Shown piece by piece: positions 45,498 to 56,643 of a DNA stretch of 64,000 bases (its first letter is position 1; every line of letters begins with the position of its first letter). Under the pieces are notes generated by a model. The model made no database searches. It was not told the DNA's origin and worked only from the letters and a program-made list of their open reading frames with translations. The stretch is from assembly GCF_009828015.1 (NCBI RefSeq), contig NZ_WTYG01000001.1, forward strand, positions 248,001-312,000, written 5' to 3'. This DNA comes from Qipengyuania citrea. GTDB lineage: Bacteria > Pseudomonadota > Alphaproteobacteria > Sphingomonadales > Sphingomonadaceae. Position numbers and translations under genes: made by a program.

Positions 45498-47299
45498 GTG
45501 CGTTGCAGGATATGGTTGGCGGCATGGTTGCCGAGGGCGAGGCTTCGCCCACCCAGCGGCCGCAGGAATATACCGGGGCCCCGCACTACCGCGGCGCCGC
45601 TCATGAACAGCCGGACCATACGGATTCGAGCGGTATGAACGGCTGGCTCGCCGACAAGTCGGTCGGGGAGAAACTGCGCGCCATCTCGGCGGCCAATATC
45701 GCCGTTGTCCTACTCTGCCTGTTTGCCACGTGCCTGGGCGGCTTCTTCGCTTTGCAGGCGCGCTCCGAACGCATGGCGATTTCCGCCGCTTCCGTAATGG
45801 CCGAACGGATGGTCGCCGATATCAACGAGGGCCGGCTGTTCGTCCAGCGTTACGCCATTTCGGGCGACGGCAACGACCTGGTCGCCGCCAAGGCGGCCTT
45901 CGACCAGACCGATCGCAATCTTGGCCGCGTCGAAGCCCGTGCAGCCGAAGTCGCGCCGCAGGTACTCCCGCAGATCGAACAGCTCGACACGAGGCTGGCG
46001 GCGCTGCGTACGCGCGTGGTTGCCGCACAGAATTCGCGCGGGACGCAGGGCCAGTGGCAAGAATTTTCGGACAGCGTTTATGGCGAAAGCCAGGAGGTCG
46101 TCGATCTCGCCATAGCGGCGCGCGAAAGCATTGAAGCCGCAGGCGAGACGTCGGATGCAGCGTCGCAGACGCTGATCGGGTGGCTGTTCGCGTCGTTCTT
46201 CGGCGTGGCGGTCATCGGTCTGGGGATTGCCTGGCTGAGCGCGCGTTACATCGGGCGCGACGTATCGGGCACGCTGCGCCGGATGACGCATGTCGCATCG
46301 CGGCTCGCCGATGGCGAAAAGGACATTCACATTCCCGCAACCGAGCGCCGCGACGAGATCGGCGACCTTGCCCGCGCCCTCGAAGTCTTCCTGCAGGCTG
46401 CTTGGGAAGTCGAGCGGATGGCGCAGGAACGCGAAGCGCTGCGCAACGAGCGCGGCGCGGAAATGGTCCGCTTCGCCGAGCGGTTCGAAACCACCGTGGG
46501 CGAAGTGGTCAACGGCGTCGCCACCGCTTCCGCGCAGCTCAAGCTGACCGCTGGTTCGATGGCGGCCGCCGCCGAACAGGCCACCACGCAGACCACGCAT
46601 GTCACGGCATCGATGGAACAGGCCGCCAGCGGGGTTACCGCGGCTGCGGCCGCGTCGGACGAATTCGCCATGTCGATCGGCGAGATCAGCCGTCAGGCCT
46701 CGCATTCGGCCGAACTCGCCCGCAAGGCCACCGCCATGGCCGGCAATGCGGACGATACGATTTCCACGCTTGCCGTTTCGGCCGAACAGGTCGGACAGAT
46801 CGTCGAGCTTATCCAGTCGATCGCGAAGCGGACAAATCTGCTTGCGCTCAACGCCTCGATCGAGGCGGCCCGCGGGGGCGAGGCCGGCCGCGGCTTCGCG
46901 GTCGTGGCAAGCGAAGTGAAGGAACTCGCCGCGCAGACCAGCCGTGCGACCGAGGAAGTCGCCGAACAGATCCGTACCATGCAGAATTCCACCGGCGCCA
47001 GCGTCGGCGCGCTGCGCTCGATCGCGGAACAGATCAAGGAACTGGAGGGCGCGGCCATTTCGATTGCCAGCGCGGTGGATCAGCAGTCGGTGGCCGGACA
47101 GGATCTCGCCCGCAGCATCGATCTGGCGGCGCGGTCGACCGACGACGTGTCGAGCAATGTCGGCCAGGTCCGCGAAACCAGTCTCGCGACCGGCGCGGCC
47201 GCCAGCCAGGTGCTCAATTCCTCGACCGAACTGGAGGCTCAGGCCACCACGCTGAAATCGCATGTCGCGCAGTTCGTGGAGCACGTTCGCGCGGCTTAA
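45494..47299 (+). CDS. methyl-accepting chemotaxis protein with periplasmic sensor
   Basis: 601 residues. A 65-residue cytoplasmic Pro/His-rich tail precedes helix 1 (about 70-92), a periplasmic helical sensor of about 130 residues, helix 2 (about 227-250), HAMP (about 250-305) and the signalling domain (about 320-601). The hairpin tip [19 protein letters not shown] is canonical. There is no C-terminal pentapeptide to tether CheR/CheB. It is translationally coupled to the GGDEF/EAL gene. The signalling half is nearly identical to that of the next gene. Confidence 0.95.
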   Translation: MSALQDMVGGMVAEGEASPTQRPQEYTGAPHYRGAAHEQPDHTDSSGMNGWLADKSVGEKLRAISAANIAVVLLCLFATCLGGFFALQARSERMAISAASVMAERMVADINEGRLFVQRYAISGDGNDLVAAKAAFDQTDRNLGRVEARAAEVAPQVLPQIEQLDTRLAALRTRVVAAQNSRGTQGQWQEFSDSVYGESQEVVDLAIAARESIEAAGETSDAASQTLIGWLFASFFGVAVIGLGIAWLSARYIGRDVSGTLRRMTHVASRLADGEKDIHIPATERRDEIGDLARALEVFLQAAWEVERMAQEREALRNERGAEMVRFAERFETTVGEVVNGVATASAQLKLTAGSMAAAAEQATTQTTHVTASMEQAASGVTAAAAASDEFAMSIGEISRQASHSAELARKATAMAGNADDTISTLAVSAEQVGQIVELIQSIAKRTNLLALNASIEAARGGEAGRGFAVVASEVKELAAQTSRATEEVAEQIRTMQNSTGASVGALRSIAEQIKELEGAAISIASAVDQQSVAGQDLARSIDLAARSTDDVSSNVGQVRETSLATGAAASQVLNSSTELEAQATTLKSHVAQFVEHVRAA

Positions 47300-47358
47300 C
47301 GTGATTTCAAGCATTCTCGCTCAGGGTTGATACGGCCTTAAGAGGGGGATGCTTGGGG

Positions 47359-48702
<1,344 letters not shown>

Positions 48703-48725
48703 GAGGCCCGCACCGAGGACAATCG

Positions 48726-48768
48726 GGAGACGGCGGCAGCGGGGCAAATCCCCGCCGCCGCACTCTCC
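48726..48768. terminator. long GC-rich hairpin between convergent genes, terminator-like
   Basis: Outer arms GGAGA (48726-48730) and TCTCC (48764-48768), and inner arms GCGGCAGCGGGG and CCCCGCCGCCGC, fold around CAAAT with one bulge. It fills the space between MCP2 and the amidohydrolase. There is no T-run on either side, so termination may need Rho. Confidence 0.45.
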
Positions 48769-48769
48769 A

Positions 48770-51700
48770 TCATTCCCACCAATAGGGCAGGCGCCGGGCA
48801 GAGCCGGTCTCGACCTCGTTCATCGTCCGCGCATCGTACAGCCGGCCGCCCAGCATGACGCGGTCGATCTTGTCCGAATTGCGGATGTTTTCGCTGGGAT
48901 CGGCCGAAAGGACGAGCAGATCGGCCAGCTTGCCCACTTCGAGACTGCCGATGTCGCGCTCCATCCCCAGCGAACGGGCCGGTTCGATCGTCCCGGCTCG
49001 TAGCGCCTCGACCGGGCTCATTCCGCCGCGAGCGAAACTCCACAGTTCCCAGTGCGCGGCGACGCCTGCCTGCTGGCCATGCGCCCCGATACTGACCTTC
49101 ACCCCGCGGTCGGCGAGTTTCTTCGCCTCGCGCGCGGCTTCGTCATCGACAAAAGCCCAGTCGGGAGCGGTAACGCGGCGTGCGGTTTGCGCGATCAACT
49201 GGCGCGGCGGCGTGTGGACCATCAGCGGATTGTCGAACACGTCGGTAGCCTGTCGCCAGTAGGGGTCGGCAGCAAGGCCGCCATAGGTCACGACGAGCGT
49301 CGGCGTATAATTCGATTGCGACCCTTCCCAGAACTGCAGCACGTCCTCGTAGAACACTTCGCCCGGGACATTGTGTTCGATGGTCGAATTGCCATCGGCA
49401 ATCAGGTTCATGTCCATCCCGAACAGCGAACCGCCCTCGGCCACCACCAGCATATCCTCTTCACGGGCGGCCGCGACGACCTGCTGGCGCTGTTCGCGCC
49501 GCGGCTGGTTGTAGTTCTTTATCGAGATGCCGCCTTGCGCCTTGATCCGCCGAATGTGCGCCAGCGCATCATCATAGCTGTCGATCCGCGCATAGACGCT
49601 GGGCGCCTTGGCCCCGTAGACGATCTCGGCGGTGGAGAAGATCCGCGGCGCCAGCAGGGTGCCGGCGCGCTGACGCTCCGCAGCGGAAAAGATCATGCTC
49701 GCCCTCGACGAAGGATCGTGCAGCGTGGTGGTACCCATGGCGAGGTTCTGCACCAGCGACCAGTTCTGCTGCGGGACGAGATCGTCGACGCCCTGCGGCC
49801 CGTGGGCATGCGCGTCGACCAGCCCCGGCATGATCGTCTTGCCCGCAGCGTCGATCACCGATGCGCCCTGCGGCACGGCAATTTGATCGGCCGGGCCGAT
49901 CGCCGCAATGCGATCGCCCGTGATCACGATCGTGCCATTGGGGATTGCGCCGGCACCATCCCCCGCCATCGTCAGGATCTTCGCCCCGGTAATCGCCACC
50001 GTACCGCTCGGCTTGGCAGCCGCGACGGTGCGTTCGAGCGAGGTACCGCTGGTCGGCGGCACGAAGGCCGGGGCGTCCTTTTCCTTCGGTGCATCGGCGA
50101 ACATCGTATCGAGGCTGGCGCGGTACAGCACCGGCCCCATCGTCCAGGTCAGCATGTCGCCGCCCTGGGTCCAGCCGATGTAGTCCGCCCCGCCCTTGGA
50201 CGCGCGCACCACCGGTAGCGAACTGGCCTTTTCGCCCACCGTCACCGCCTGCCCGCCGGGCATCAGCGGTGTGGCGAAGACCTCGTAATTCTCGCGGAAG
50301 GCAACGAAATCGCCGCGCGGGCTGACGTGGTATTCGGTGGCCAGCTCGCCCTCGGCATGGACCTGCCGCGCTTCACCGTCGAGATCGGCCGAGAGCAGCT
50401 GCAGCTTGCCGTCCTTGCGCCCGAGCATGAACACCCGGTCGCTATCCGCGCCGAACTGCGGGTTCGACGTGTCGCGTGCCACCAGTTCGGCGGTGCCGCC
50501 GGCCGCGCTTACTCGGTAGATGCCTTCGTTCTCCGAATAATCGGGAGAGGTCAGATAGCCGCCCGAACGCTTTTCGAAAACGATCGTATTGCCGTCGGGC
50601 GAGAACCGGGGCTGCGCATAATGACCGGGCATGCGGGTGACCGCGCGGGCACCGGAGCCGTTTGCATTGGCGCTCATTACCTGGCCAAGCCCTTCGTCGG
50701 TCCAGCGGATATAGGTGAGCCGCCGCCCGTCGCGCGACCACGAGGGCCACAGCTCGAGCGCTTCGTCATTGCCCGAAGTGAGCCGCTGGGCCGTGCCGCC
50801 CGCAACCGGCTTGGTGTAAAGCTTGCCGAGACTTTCGAAGACCACGGTGCGGCCATCGGGCGAAACGCTGGCGAAACGCGGTATTTTCGCGGTGAAACTG
50901 TCGGGCGAAACCGGGATGACCGGGTGCGGCGCATCGGCGACTCCGCGCGTGTCGTTGACGGTGAAGGGTATCACGCTGTCGCCGCTGCCATCGGCAACCA
51001 CGCGCCGCAGCTTGCCACCAGCCCACAGCACCAGCGCATTCCCGTCGGGGGTCCAGTCGATCAGCGGGTAGAACCCGTGGACCGCCCAGGTTTCCTGCAT
51101 GTCCATATCGAGATCGCCATAAATCATCCGCTGCTCGCCACTGGCGAGGTCCTTGATCCACAGCTCGGTCTGGTCCTTGTCGCGGCGGATGAAGGCCAGG
51201 CTCCTGCCATCGGGCGAAGGCTGCGGGCGGACCGCACCGCCATAGCCGCTGACCGCGGTGGTGACCTCGCCGGTCGCCAGATCGTAGCGTTCGATGGCAA
51301 AGGTGCCCTGCGTTGAATCCTGAGCATATTCGAAGATCGGCCCCGGGGTGACATTACGCGAATAATAGACCGCGCTGCCGTCAGGCGCGTAAACCGGTTC
51401 ACCCAGCTCCTTCTGCAGTGCTTCGGTGGCGCGCGCGACCAGCTTGACGCCGCCGCCGCCCGAGACGTGATAAAGCCAGATCTCACCGGTACCGAGCGAA
51501 CGCTGCGTGGTGAAATGCTTCTTGGCGACGATGTAATTGCCATCGGGCGACCAGCTTGCCTGGTTCAGCAGGCGGAACTCCTCCTTGGTGAGCTGGCGCT
51601 TGTCCGATCCGTCGGCGTTCATGATCCAGATGTTGTCGCCGCCGCCGCGGTCGCTAGTGAAAGCGATCCGGCGGCCATCGGGCGAGAAGCGCGGCTGCAC

Positions 51701-52093
51701 TTCCCATGCCAGCCCTTCGGCGATCCGCGTCGGCGTGCCGCCGGCGATCGGCATGGTGTAGATGTCGCCCAGCAGCGCGAAAGCCAGCATGCGCCCGTCG
51801 GGCGAGACATCCACATCCATCCACGTGCCTTCGTCCGTCCGTATCGGCACCTGCCGGATCGTCGCGCCGCGCGGAGCGGTAACGTCCCATTTCTCCACGC
51901 TGTCGGCGGCAGCTGGGTTGGCACTGGCGGGAGCGGCATCGACCGCAATCCCGCTGCCTTCGGCAGGACCCGTTTCCGCCGATGCATCGACCTCCTGTTC
52001 CTCCACCGGATTGGGGCTGGGCGGGTTATCCTGCGCGTAAGCCGCCTGGCCGGCGAACAGGACGGCAAGGACGGAAGCGATGCTGGTTTTCAT
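48770..52093 (-). CDS. secreted beta-propeller/amidohydrolase fusion protein
   Basis: 1107 residues. Signal peptide (about 1-20, ending QAAYAQD), an acidic linker, then a TolB/WD40-like beta-propeller (about 75-690) with repeated SPDGR or SPDGN motifs and NIWIMNADGS. The C-terminal amidohydrolase (about 705-1107) has the metal motif GLVDAHAHG, the later STIEHNVPG and SIGAHGQQAG histidines. It may bind and hydrolyse a peptide-like or cyclic amide substrate outside the cytoplasm; substrate unknown. The LacI-type gene immediately upstream (26-nt gap) is the likely regulator. Confidence 0.92.
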   Translation of the reverse strand: MKTSIASVLAVLFAGQAAYAQDNPPSPNPVEEQEVDASAETGPAEGSGIAVDAAPASANPAAADSVEKWDVTAPRGATIRQVPIRTDEGTWMDVDVSPDGRMLAFALLGDIYTMPIAGGTPTRIAEGLAWEVQPRFSPDGRRIAFTSDRGGGDNIWIMNADGSDKRQLTKEEFRLLNQASWSPDGNYIVAKKHFTTQRSLGTGEIWLYHVSGGGGVKLVARATEALQKELGEPVYAPDGSAVYYSRNVTPGPIFEYAQDSTQGTFAIERYDLATGEVTTAVSGYGGAVRPQPSPDGRSLAFIRRDKDQTELWIKDLASGEQRMIYGDLDMDMQETWAVHGFYPLIDWTPDGNALVLWAGGKLRRVVADGSGDSVIPFTVNDTRGVADAPHPVIPVSPDSFTAKIPRFASVSPDGRTVVFESLGKLYTKPVAGGTAQRLTSGNDEALELWPSWSRDGRRLTYIRWTDEGLGQVMSANANGSGARAVTRMPGHYAQPRFSPDGNTIVFEKRSGGYLTSPDYSENEGIYRVSAAGGTAELVARDTSNPQFGADSDRVFMLGRKDGKLQLLSADLDGEARQVHAEGELATEYHVSPRGDFVAFRENYEVFATPLMPGGQAVTVGEKASSLPVVRASKGGADYIGWTQGGDMLTWTMGPVLYRASLDTMFADAPKEKDAPAFVPPTSGTSLERTVAAAKPSGTVAITGAKILTMAGDGAGAIPNGTIVITGDRIAAIGPADQIAVPQGASVIDAAGKTIMPGLVDAHAHGPQGVDDLVPQQNWSLVQNLAMGTTTLHDPSSRASMIFSAAERQRAGTLLAPRIFSTAEIVYGAKAPSVYARIDSYDDALAHIRRIKAQGGISIKNYNQPRREQRQQVVAAAREEDMLVVAEGGSLFGMDMNLIADGNSTIEHNVPGEVFYEDVLQFWEGSQSNYTPTLVVTYGGLAADPYWRQATDVFDNPLMVHTPPRQLIAQTARRVTAPDWAFVDDEAAREAKKLADRGVKVSIGAHGQQAGVAAHWELWSFARGGMSPVEALRAGTIEPARSLGMERDIGSLEVGKLADLLVLSADPSENIRNSDKIDRVMLGGRLYDARTMNEVETGSARRLPYWWE

Positions 52094-52119
52094 GATGTTC
52101 TCCGGTTGGGGAAATGTGG

Positions 52120-53148
52120 TCAGCGCACGCTGGCGCGTTCGATCAGATGGACGGGGACGCGCCGCGCAGGCCGTTCGCCTTCGGAAGCGAGCGCGGTCTC
52201 GACGAGCAATTGCCCGGCGCGCGCGAAATCGGGTTCGACCGTGGTGAGCGGCGGCGCACTGAATTCGCCCGAGCCCAGCCCGTCGAAACCGATCACGCCG
52301 ACGTCGTCCGGCACGGCGATGCCGCGCGCGGCCAATTCTTCCAGCGCGCCCAGCGCCATGGCGTCGCAGGCGAAAAACAGGCCATCGAACCTGGCATCGG
52401 CGTCGGCCAGCTGGGCGATCGCATTGCGGCCTTGCGACACGCGGTCCGCGCCGCTGCTGACCACCGCCTCACCCGCTTTCAGGCCCACCGCTTCCATCGC
52501 GGCAAGATAGCCTTCGTAGCGTTCGCGGAACTGGCGCTGCGACGATGCGGGATCCCCGACGAAGACGATATGCTGCGCGCCGCCCTGCACCAGCCGTTCC
52601 ACCGCCAGCCTGCCGCCATCGCGATTGTCCGAGCGCACCCAGACACTGTCGTCGAAAGGCGATCCCCAGAACGCCATCCTGCCAGCGGTCTTGGCGCAGG
52701 CGGTGAAATAGTCCCACGCCGCCTGGTTCGTCGCCGTACCGATCACCACGACGCCATCGGCCTGCCGCCGGGCAACATAGTGGCCGAAGAATTCCTCGGG
52801 CTGCGCCTGAAAGGATACCAGCGCCTCGTAGCCGCGCTCGGCCGCCGCTGCGCAGGTGCTGCCGAGCAGGCTGTAATAGAACGGGTTGATCGCCGCCGGC
52901 CCCTGCCCGTCGCGGCCGATCACGACAATGGCGATGGTCCCGGTTTCGCCGCGCCGCAGCCCGGCCGCACGCGCATTGACCTGGTAGCCCAGTTCCTCCG
53001 CCGCCAGTTCGACGCGGCGGCGGGTGGCTTCGGTGATCGTTTCGGAACCCGACAGGGCGCGGCTGACGGTCGACTGGCTGACGCCCGCGCGTTCGGCCAC
53101 GTCGATCGAGGTGACCGGGCGCGGCCTGGTCTTGTCACTGCTGGACAT
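52120..53148 (-). CDS. LacI family transcriptional regulator
   Basis: 342 residues. HTH (SIDVAERAGVSQSTVSRALSG) and hinge region (about 1-70), then a periplasmic-binding-protein-like sugar/effector domain. It is just upstream of the amidohydrolase gene on the same strand and divergent from the monooxygenase gene, so either or both may be its targets. The effector is unknown. Confidence 0.94.
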   Translation of the reverse strand: MSSSDKTRPRPVTSIDVAERAGVSQSTVSRALSGSETITEATRRRVELAAEELGYQVNARAAGLRRGETGTIAIVVIGRDGQGPAAINPFYYSLLGSTCAAAAERGYEALVSFQAQPEEFFGHYVARRQADGVVVIGTATNQAAWDYFTACAKTAGRMAFWGSPFDDSVWVRSDNRDGGRLAVERLVQGGAQHIVFVGDPASSQRQFRERYEGYLAAMEAVGLKAGEAVVSSGADRVSQGRNAIAQLADADARFDGLFFACDAMALGALEELAARGIAVPDDVGVIGFDGLGSGEFSAPPLTTVEPDFARAGQLLVETALASEGERPARRVPVHLIERASVR

Positions 53149-53249
53149 GCGCGAAAGGCTCTCCCCTTTCCGCCTGCCCTAACCCAGCGAATTGGCGAAA
53201 GCGAGAGGCAAGCGGCGCAAGCGCACGATCTGTTTGAAACCAGCGATTA

Positions 53250-53266
53250 AGTTGCGCCCTGCAACT
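53250..53266. promoter_or_regulatory. candidate operator palindrome between lacI-type gene and monooxygenase
   Basis: AGTTGC-GCCCT-GCAACT: perfect 6-bp arms, 17 bp in all. It lies about 100 nt upstream of the LacI-type gene and 55 nt upstream of the monooxygenase ATG. A candidate site for the LacI-type protein or another regulator; not tested. Confidence 0.4.
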
Positions 53267-53321
53267 GAGACTGGCGCACGGGCCCGGCATCGGGTAGGCT
53301 CATACCACTTGGGAGAGACAG

Positions 53322-54830
53322 ATGAAGAATACGGCGACCGATTTCGACGTTCTGATTGTGGGTGCGGGCATCTCCGGCATCGGCATGGCGGCGCATATGA
53401 AGGACAAGGCGCCCGGTCACAGTTTCGCGATCGTCGAACGCCGTGACAATCTGGGGGGAACCTGGGACCTCTTCCGCTATCCCGGCATCCGGTCGGACAG
53501 CGACATGCATACGCTGGGCTTCGATTTCGAACCCTGGACGCACGAGAAATCGATCGCCGACGGCCCCGCCATCCTCGACTATCTCGACCGCATCGTCGAC
53601 GAACGCGATATCCGCAAGCACATCCGCTTCGGCCACAAGGTGCTGTCCGCGGACTGGCGCGACAGCGAAGCGCGGTGGCACGTCACGCTCGAAACCGCGC
53701 AGGGCGAACGCAAGCATCTGACCGCCAACTGGCTCTATCTCGGCGCGGGCTATTACGATTACGACGAAGCCTATGATCCCGGCTTCGATCTGGGCGAATT
53801 CGCAGGCGAAGTCGTGCATCCGCAATTCTGGCCGAAAGACCTGGATTACAGGGGCAAGAACGTGGTCGTCATCGGATCAGGCGCCACTGCGGTCACCATC
53901 GTCCCCTCGATGAGCGACAAGGCCGCCAAGGTGACCATGCTGCAGCGCACGCCGACCTGGATGTTCAGCCGGCCGGCCAAGGATGCACTGGCCAATTTCC
54001 TGCGCAAAATCCTGCCCGAGAAGACCGCTTACAGGATCACCCGCTGGAAGAACATCACGCTGCAGGATCTGGGTTTCAAGCGGGCCCGCGCCAAGCCGCA
54101 GAAGATGGGCGAAGCGCTGCACAAGCGTATCCGCAAGTCGCTGGGCGACGATTGCGATCTTGCGCCGTTCACGCCGCCATACAATCCGTGGGACCAGCGG
54201 CTGTGCCTGGTCCCCGACGACGACCTGTTCGAAGCGATGAAGAGCGGCAAGGCGGAAATCGTGACCGGTCATATCAAGGCTTTCGAAAAGGGCGGTGTGC
54301 GCTTGACGGACGACCAGTTCATCCCGGCCGATATCGTCGTCACCGCAACCGGGCTCAAACTGGCGATCGCCGGCAAGATCGCGTTGTCGCGCGAAGGCCG
54401 GAAGATCGACCTGGCGCAGCACTATTACTACAAGGGCTGCATGTTCTCGAACGTGCCCAATCTGGCGGCAGTGTTCGGCTATCTCAACGCCAGCTGGACG
54501 CTGCGCGCCGATATAAACTCGGACTTCATCTGCCGCGTGCTGCAGGAAAGCCGGCAGCGCGGCGCGGACATCGTCGAACCGGTGCTGACCCCCGAAGCGG
54601 AAGCGGCTATCGTCGAAGACGACATCTTCGATTTCTCGTCGGGTTATATCCAGCGCGGCAAGGCGATCATGCCCAAGAACGCGGTGGCCTACCCCTGGCG
54701 ATTGAACCAGGAATATGTCGCCGATCGCAAGCGGATGAAAGAAGACCCGGTCGACGACGGTCTGCTCGACTTCCGACGGCACGGAGCCAATGCGCGCGGC
54801 GCTGGCGAACAGCTCGAAGCTGCGGAGTAG
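53322..54830 (+). CDS. FAD-dependent monooxygenase, Baeyer-Villiger type
   Basis: 502 residues. GAGISG at the N-terminus (FAD), IGSGATA (NADPH, about residue 185), and between them the fingerprint FAGEVVHPQFWP (FxGxxxHxxxWP) of flavin-binding Baeyer-Villiger monooxygenases. These insert oxygen into ketones or N- or S-substrates; substrate unknown. GGGAGA precedes the start. It is divergent from the LacI-type gene. Confidence 0.92.
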   Translation: MKNTATDFDVLIVGAGISGIGMAAHMKDKAPGHSFAIVERRDNLGGTWDLFRYPGIRSDSDMHTLGFDFEPWTHEKSIADGPAILDYLDRIVDERDIRKHIRFGHKVLSADWRDSEARWHVTLETAQGERKHLTANWLYLGAGYYDYDEAYDPGFDLGEFAGEVVHPQFWPKDLDYRGKNVVVIGSGATAVTIVPSMSDKAAKVTMLQRTPTWMFSRPAKDALANFLRKILPEKTAYRITRWKNITLQDLGFKRARAKPQKMGEALHKRIRKSLGDDCDLAPFTPPYNPWDQRLCLVPDDDLFEAMKSGKAEIVTGHIKAFEKGGVRLTDDQFIPADIVVTATGLKLAIAGKIALSREGRKIDLAQHYYYKGCMFSNVPNLAAVFGYLNASWTLRADINSDFICRVLQESRQRGADIVEPVLTPEAEAAIVEDDIFDFSSGYIQRGKAIMPKNAVAYPWRLNQEYVADRKRMKEDPVDDGLLDFRRHGANARGAGEQLEAAE

Positions 54831-54863
54831 CTTTCGCGCGCGGACCGCGTTACGCCAGCACCC

Positions 54864-55622
54864 ATGACCGAACGCATTTACACCGCGGGCCTCGTCGTGA
54901 TCGGCGACGAAATTCTCTCGGGCCGCACGCATGACAAGAATATCGCGCAAATCGCCAGCTGGCTGCAGGTCCAGGGCATTCGCCTGTCCGAAGTCCGCGT
55001 GGTGCCCGATGTCGTCGAACGGATCGTCGAAGCGGTGAATGCGCTGCGCGAAGCGTACGATTACCTGTTCACCACCGGCGGGATCGGCCCGACCCACGAC
55101 GACATCACCGTCGATGCCGTGGCGGAAGCGCTGGGCGTTCCGGTGATCATCCATCCCGAGGCGAGAGCGATCCTTGAGCGCTATTACGCCAGCATCGGCA
55201 AGGAGCTGACCGAGGCGCGGCTTCGCATGGCCCGCGCGCCGGAAGGCGCCGAACTGATCCCCAACCGCATGTCGGGCGCCCCGGGGATCAAGCTTGGCAA
55301 TATCCACCTTATGGCCGGGGTGCCGCACATCACCGCGGGCATGCTCGATGCGCTGACGGGCACGCTCGAAGGCGGGGCTCCGCTGCAATCCGAAACCGTC
55401 GGCTGCTGGACCCCCGAGAGCGAAATCGCCGACATCCTGCGGCAGGTCGAACAAGCGCATGAAACCTGCCAGATAGGCAGCTATCCCTTCTTCCGCGAAG
55501 GCCGGGTCGGCGCGAATTTCGTGGTTCGTTCGACCAATAGCGAAGATCTCAGGAGCTGTGTCGACAGCCTGTGCGACGGGCTGGCCACCGCCGGCTTCGA
55601 TTTCACCCCCGGGGGAATCTGA
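54864..55622 (+). CDS. molybdopterin-binding / CinA N-terminal-like protein
   Basis: 252 residues of the MoCF_biosynth fold, with AGLVVIGDEILSGRTHDKN and TTGGIGPTHDDIT as the two signature motifs. CinA-type proteins (competence/damage-inducible A) have a C-terminal nicotinamide-nucleotide amidase domain that is absent here, so this is the short N-terminal-only form. The function of short forms is uncertain; an ADP-ribose pyrophosphatase-like role is possible. Confidence 0.9.
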   Translation: MTERIYTAGLVVIGDEILSGRTHDKNIAQIASWLQVQGIRLSEVRVVPDVVERIVEAVNALREAYDYLFTTGGIGPTHDDITVDAVAEALGVPVIIHPEARAILERYYASIGKELTEARLRMARAPEGAELIPNRMSGAPGIKLGNIHLMAGVPHITAGMLDALTGTLEGGAPLQSETVGCWTPESEIADILRQVEQAHETCQIGSYPFFREGRVGANFVVRSTNSEDLRSCVDSLCDGLATAGFDFTPGGI

Positions 55623-55674
55623 CCGGCGGCCAGGGTAATCGCACTGTTAACCACCGCGTGATACAGTGCCCCCG

Positions 55675-56643
55675 ATGACCGCGGTCTATATCACGATCGA
55701 CACCGAATATTCGGCGGGTCTTGCCGTCGAGCTGGGCCGCCATGCCCGCGCAGAGGTCTATGCCCGTTCGATCGCCGGCCGCACTGCTGCGGGCGATGTG
55801 GGTATCGAATATCAGATGGACATGATGGACGCGCATGGGATTGCGGGCGTCTTCTTCGTGGATCCCATGCCCGCGCTGGTCTGGGGTGTCGAAGCCGTCG
55901 CCGCAGTGGTCGAACCGATCCTCGCGCGCGGGCACGAGGTTCAGTTGCACCTGCATCCCGAATGGCTCGAACTCGCAGGCGACTCCAATCCGCTCAAGGG
56001 GCGGACCGGGCGCAACCTCAACGCCTTCAGCGAAGACGAGCAGGTCGAACTGATCGAGCTGGCGCGCGCCTTTCTCGTCGAAGCGGGAGCGCCTGCACCC
56101 ACCGCATTTCGCGCGGGCAATTACGGCGCGGACGACGCCACGCTCCGCGCGCTGCGACGTCTCGACATCCGTTATGACAGCAGCCATGTCCCGGGTATCG
56201 CCGGCTCGGACTGCCGGATCTCGCTCGGCGCCGCGGACCGTGCGGTTATTCTGCACGAAGGCACGATAGAGGTGCCGGTAAGCGCAATCCGCAGCTTCGG
56301 CGGGCTGCGCCATGCGCAGATCACTGCCCTGTCGCATTGGGAAATGGCCGCGGCGCTGCAGTTCTGCGTGCGCGCAGGCGTCGAGATGCTCAACATCGTC
56401 AGCCACAGTTTCGAACTGATGAGCCGCGACCGGTTGCAGATAAATGCAATCGTGCGCGACCGTTTCGCGCGGTTCTGCCAGACGATTGCCGAGACCCAAG
56501 GGGCGCGCAGTGCCACCTTCACCAGCCGGCCTCCCGCTATCGGCGATCAGACCGGCGCGGGGACCATGCCGCACAATCCGCTGCGCACCGGCGCACGGAT
56601 GGCCGAACAGCTGTGGGCCAACCGGCTCTACGGCGGCGGGTGA
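55675..56643 (+). CDS. polysaccharide deacetylase family protein
   Basis: 322 residues of a NodB-like (CE4/WalW-type) barrel. TIDTEYS supplies the first Asp, VQLHLHPEW the metal histidines, and RAGNYG is the third motif. The enzyme would deacetylate a polysaccharide or peptidoglycan. The ATG at 55675 is preferred over the GTG at 55666. It overlaps the downstream FemAB-like gene as GTGA, so they are likely one functional unit. Confidence 0.88.
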   Translation: MTAVYITIDTEYSAGLAVELGRHARAEVYARSIAGRTAAGDVGIEYQMDMMDAHGIAGVFFVDPMPALVWGVEAVAAVVEPILARGHEVQLHLHPEWLELAGDSNPLKGRTGRNLNAFSEDEQVELIELARAFLVEAGAPAPTAFRAGNYGADDATLRALRRLDIRYDSSHVPGIAGSDCRISLGAADRAVILHEGTIEVPVSAIRSFGGLRHAQITALSHWEMAAALQFCVRAGVEMLNIVSHSFELMSRDRLQINAIVRDRFARFCQTIAETQGARSATFTSRPPAIGDQTGAGTMPHNPLRTGARMAEQLWANRLYGGG

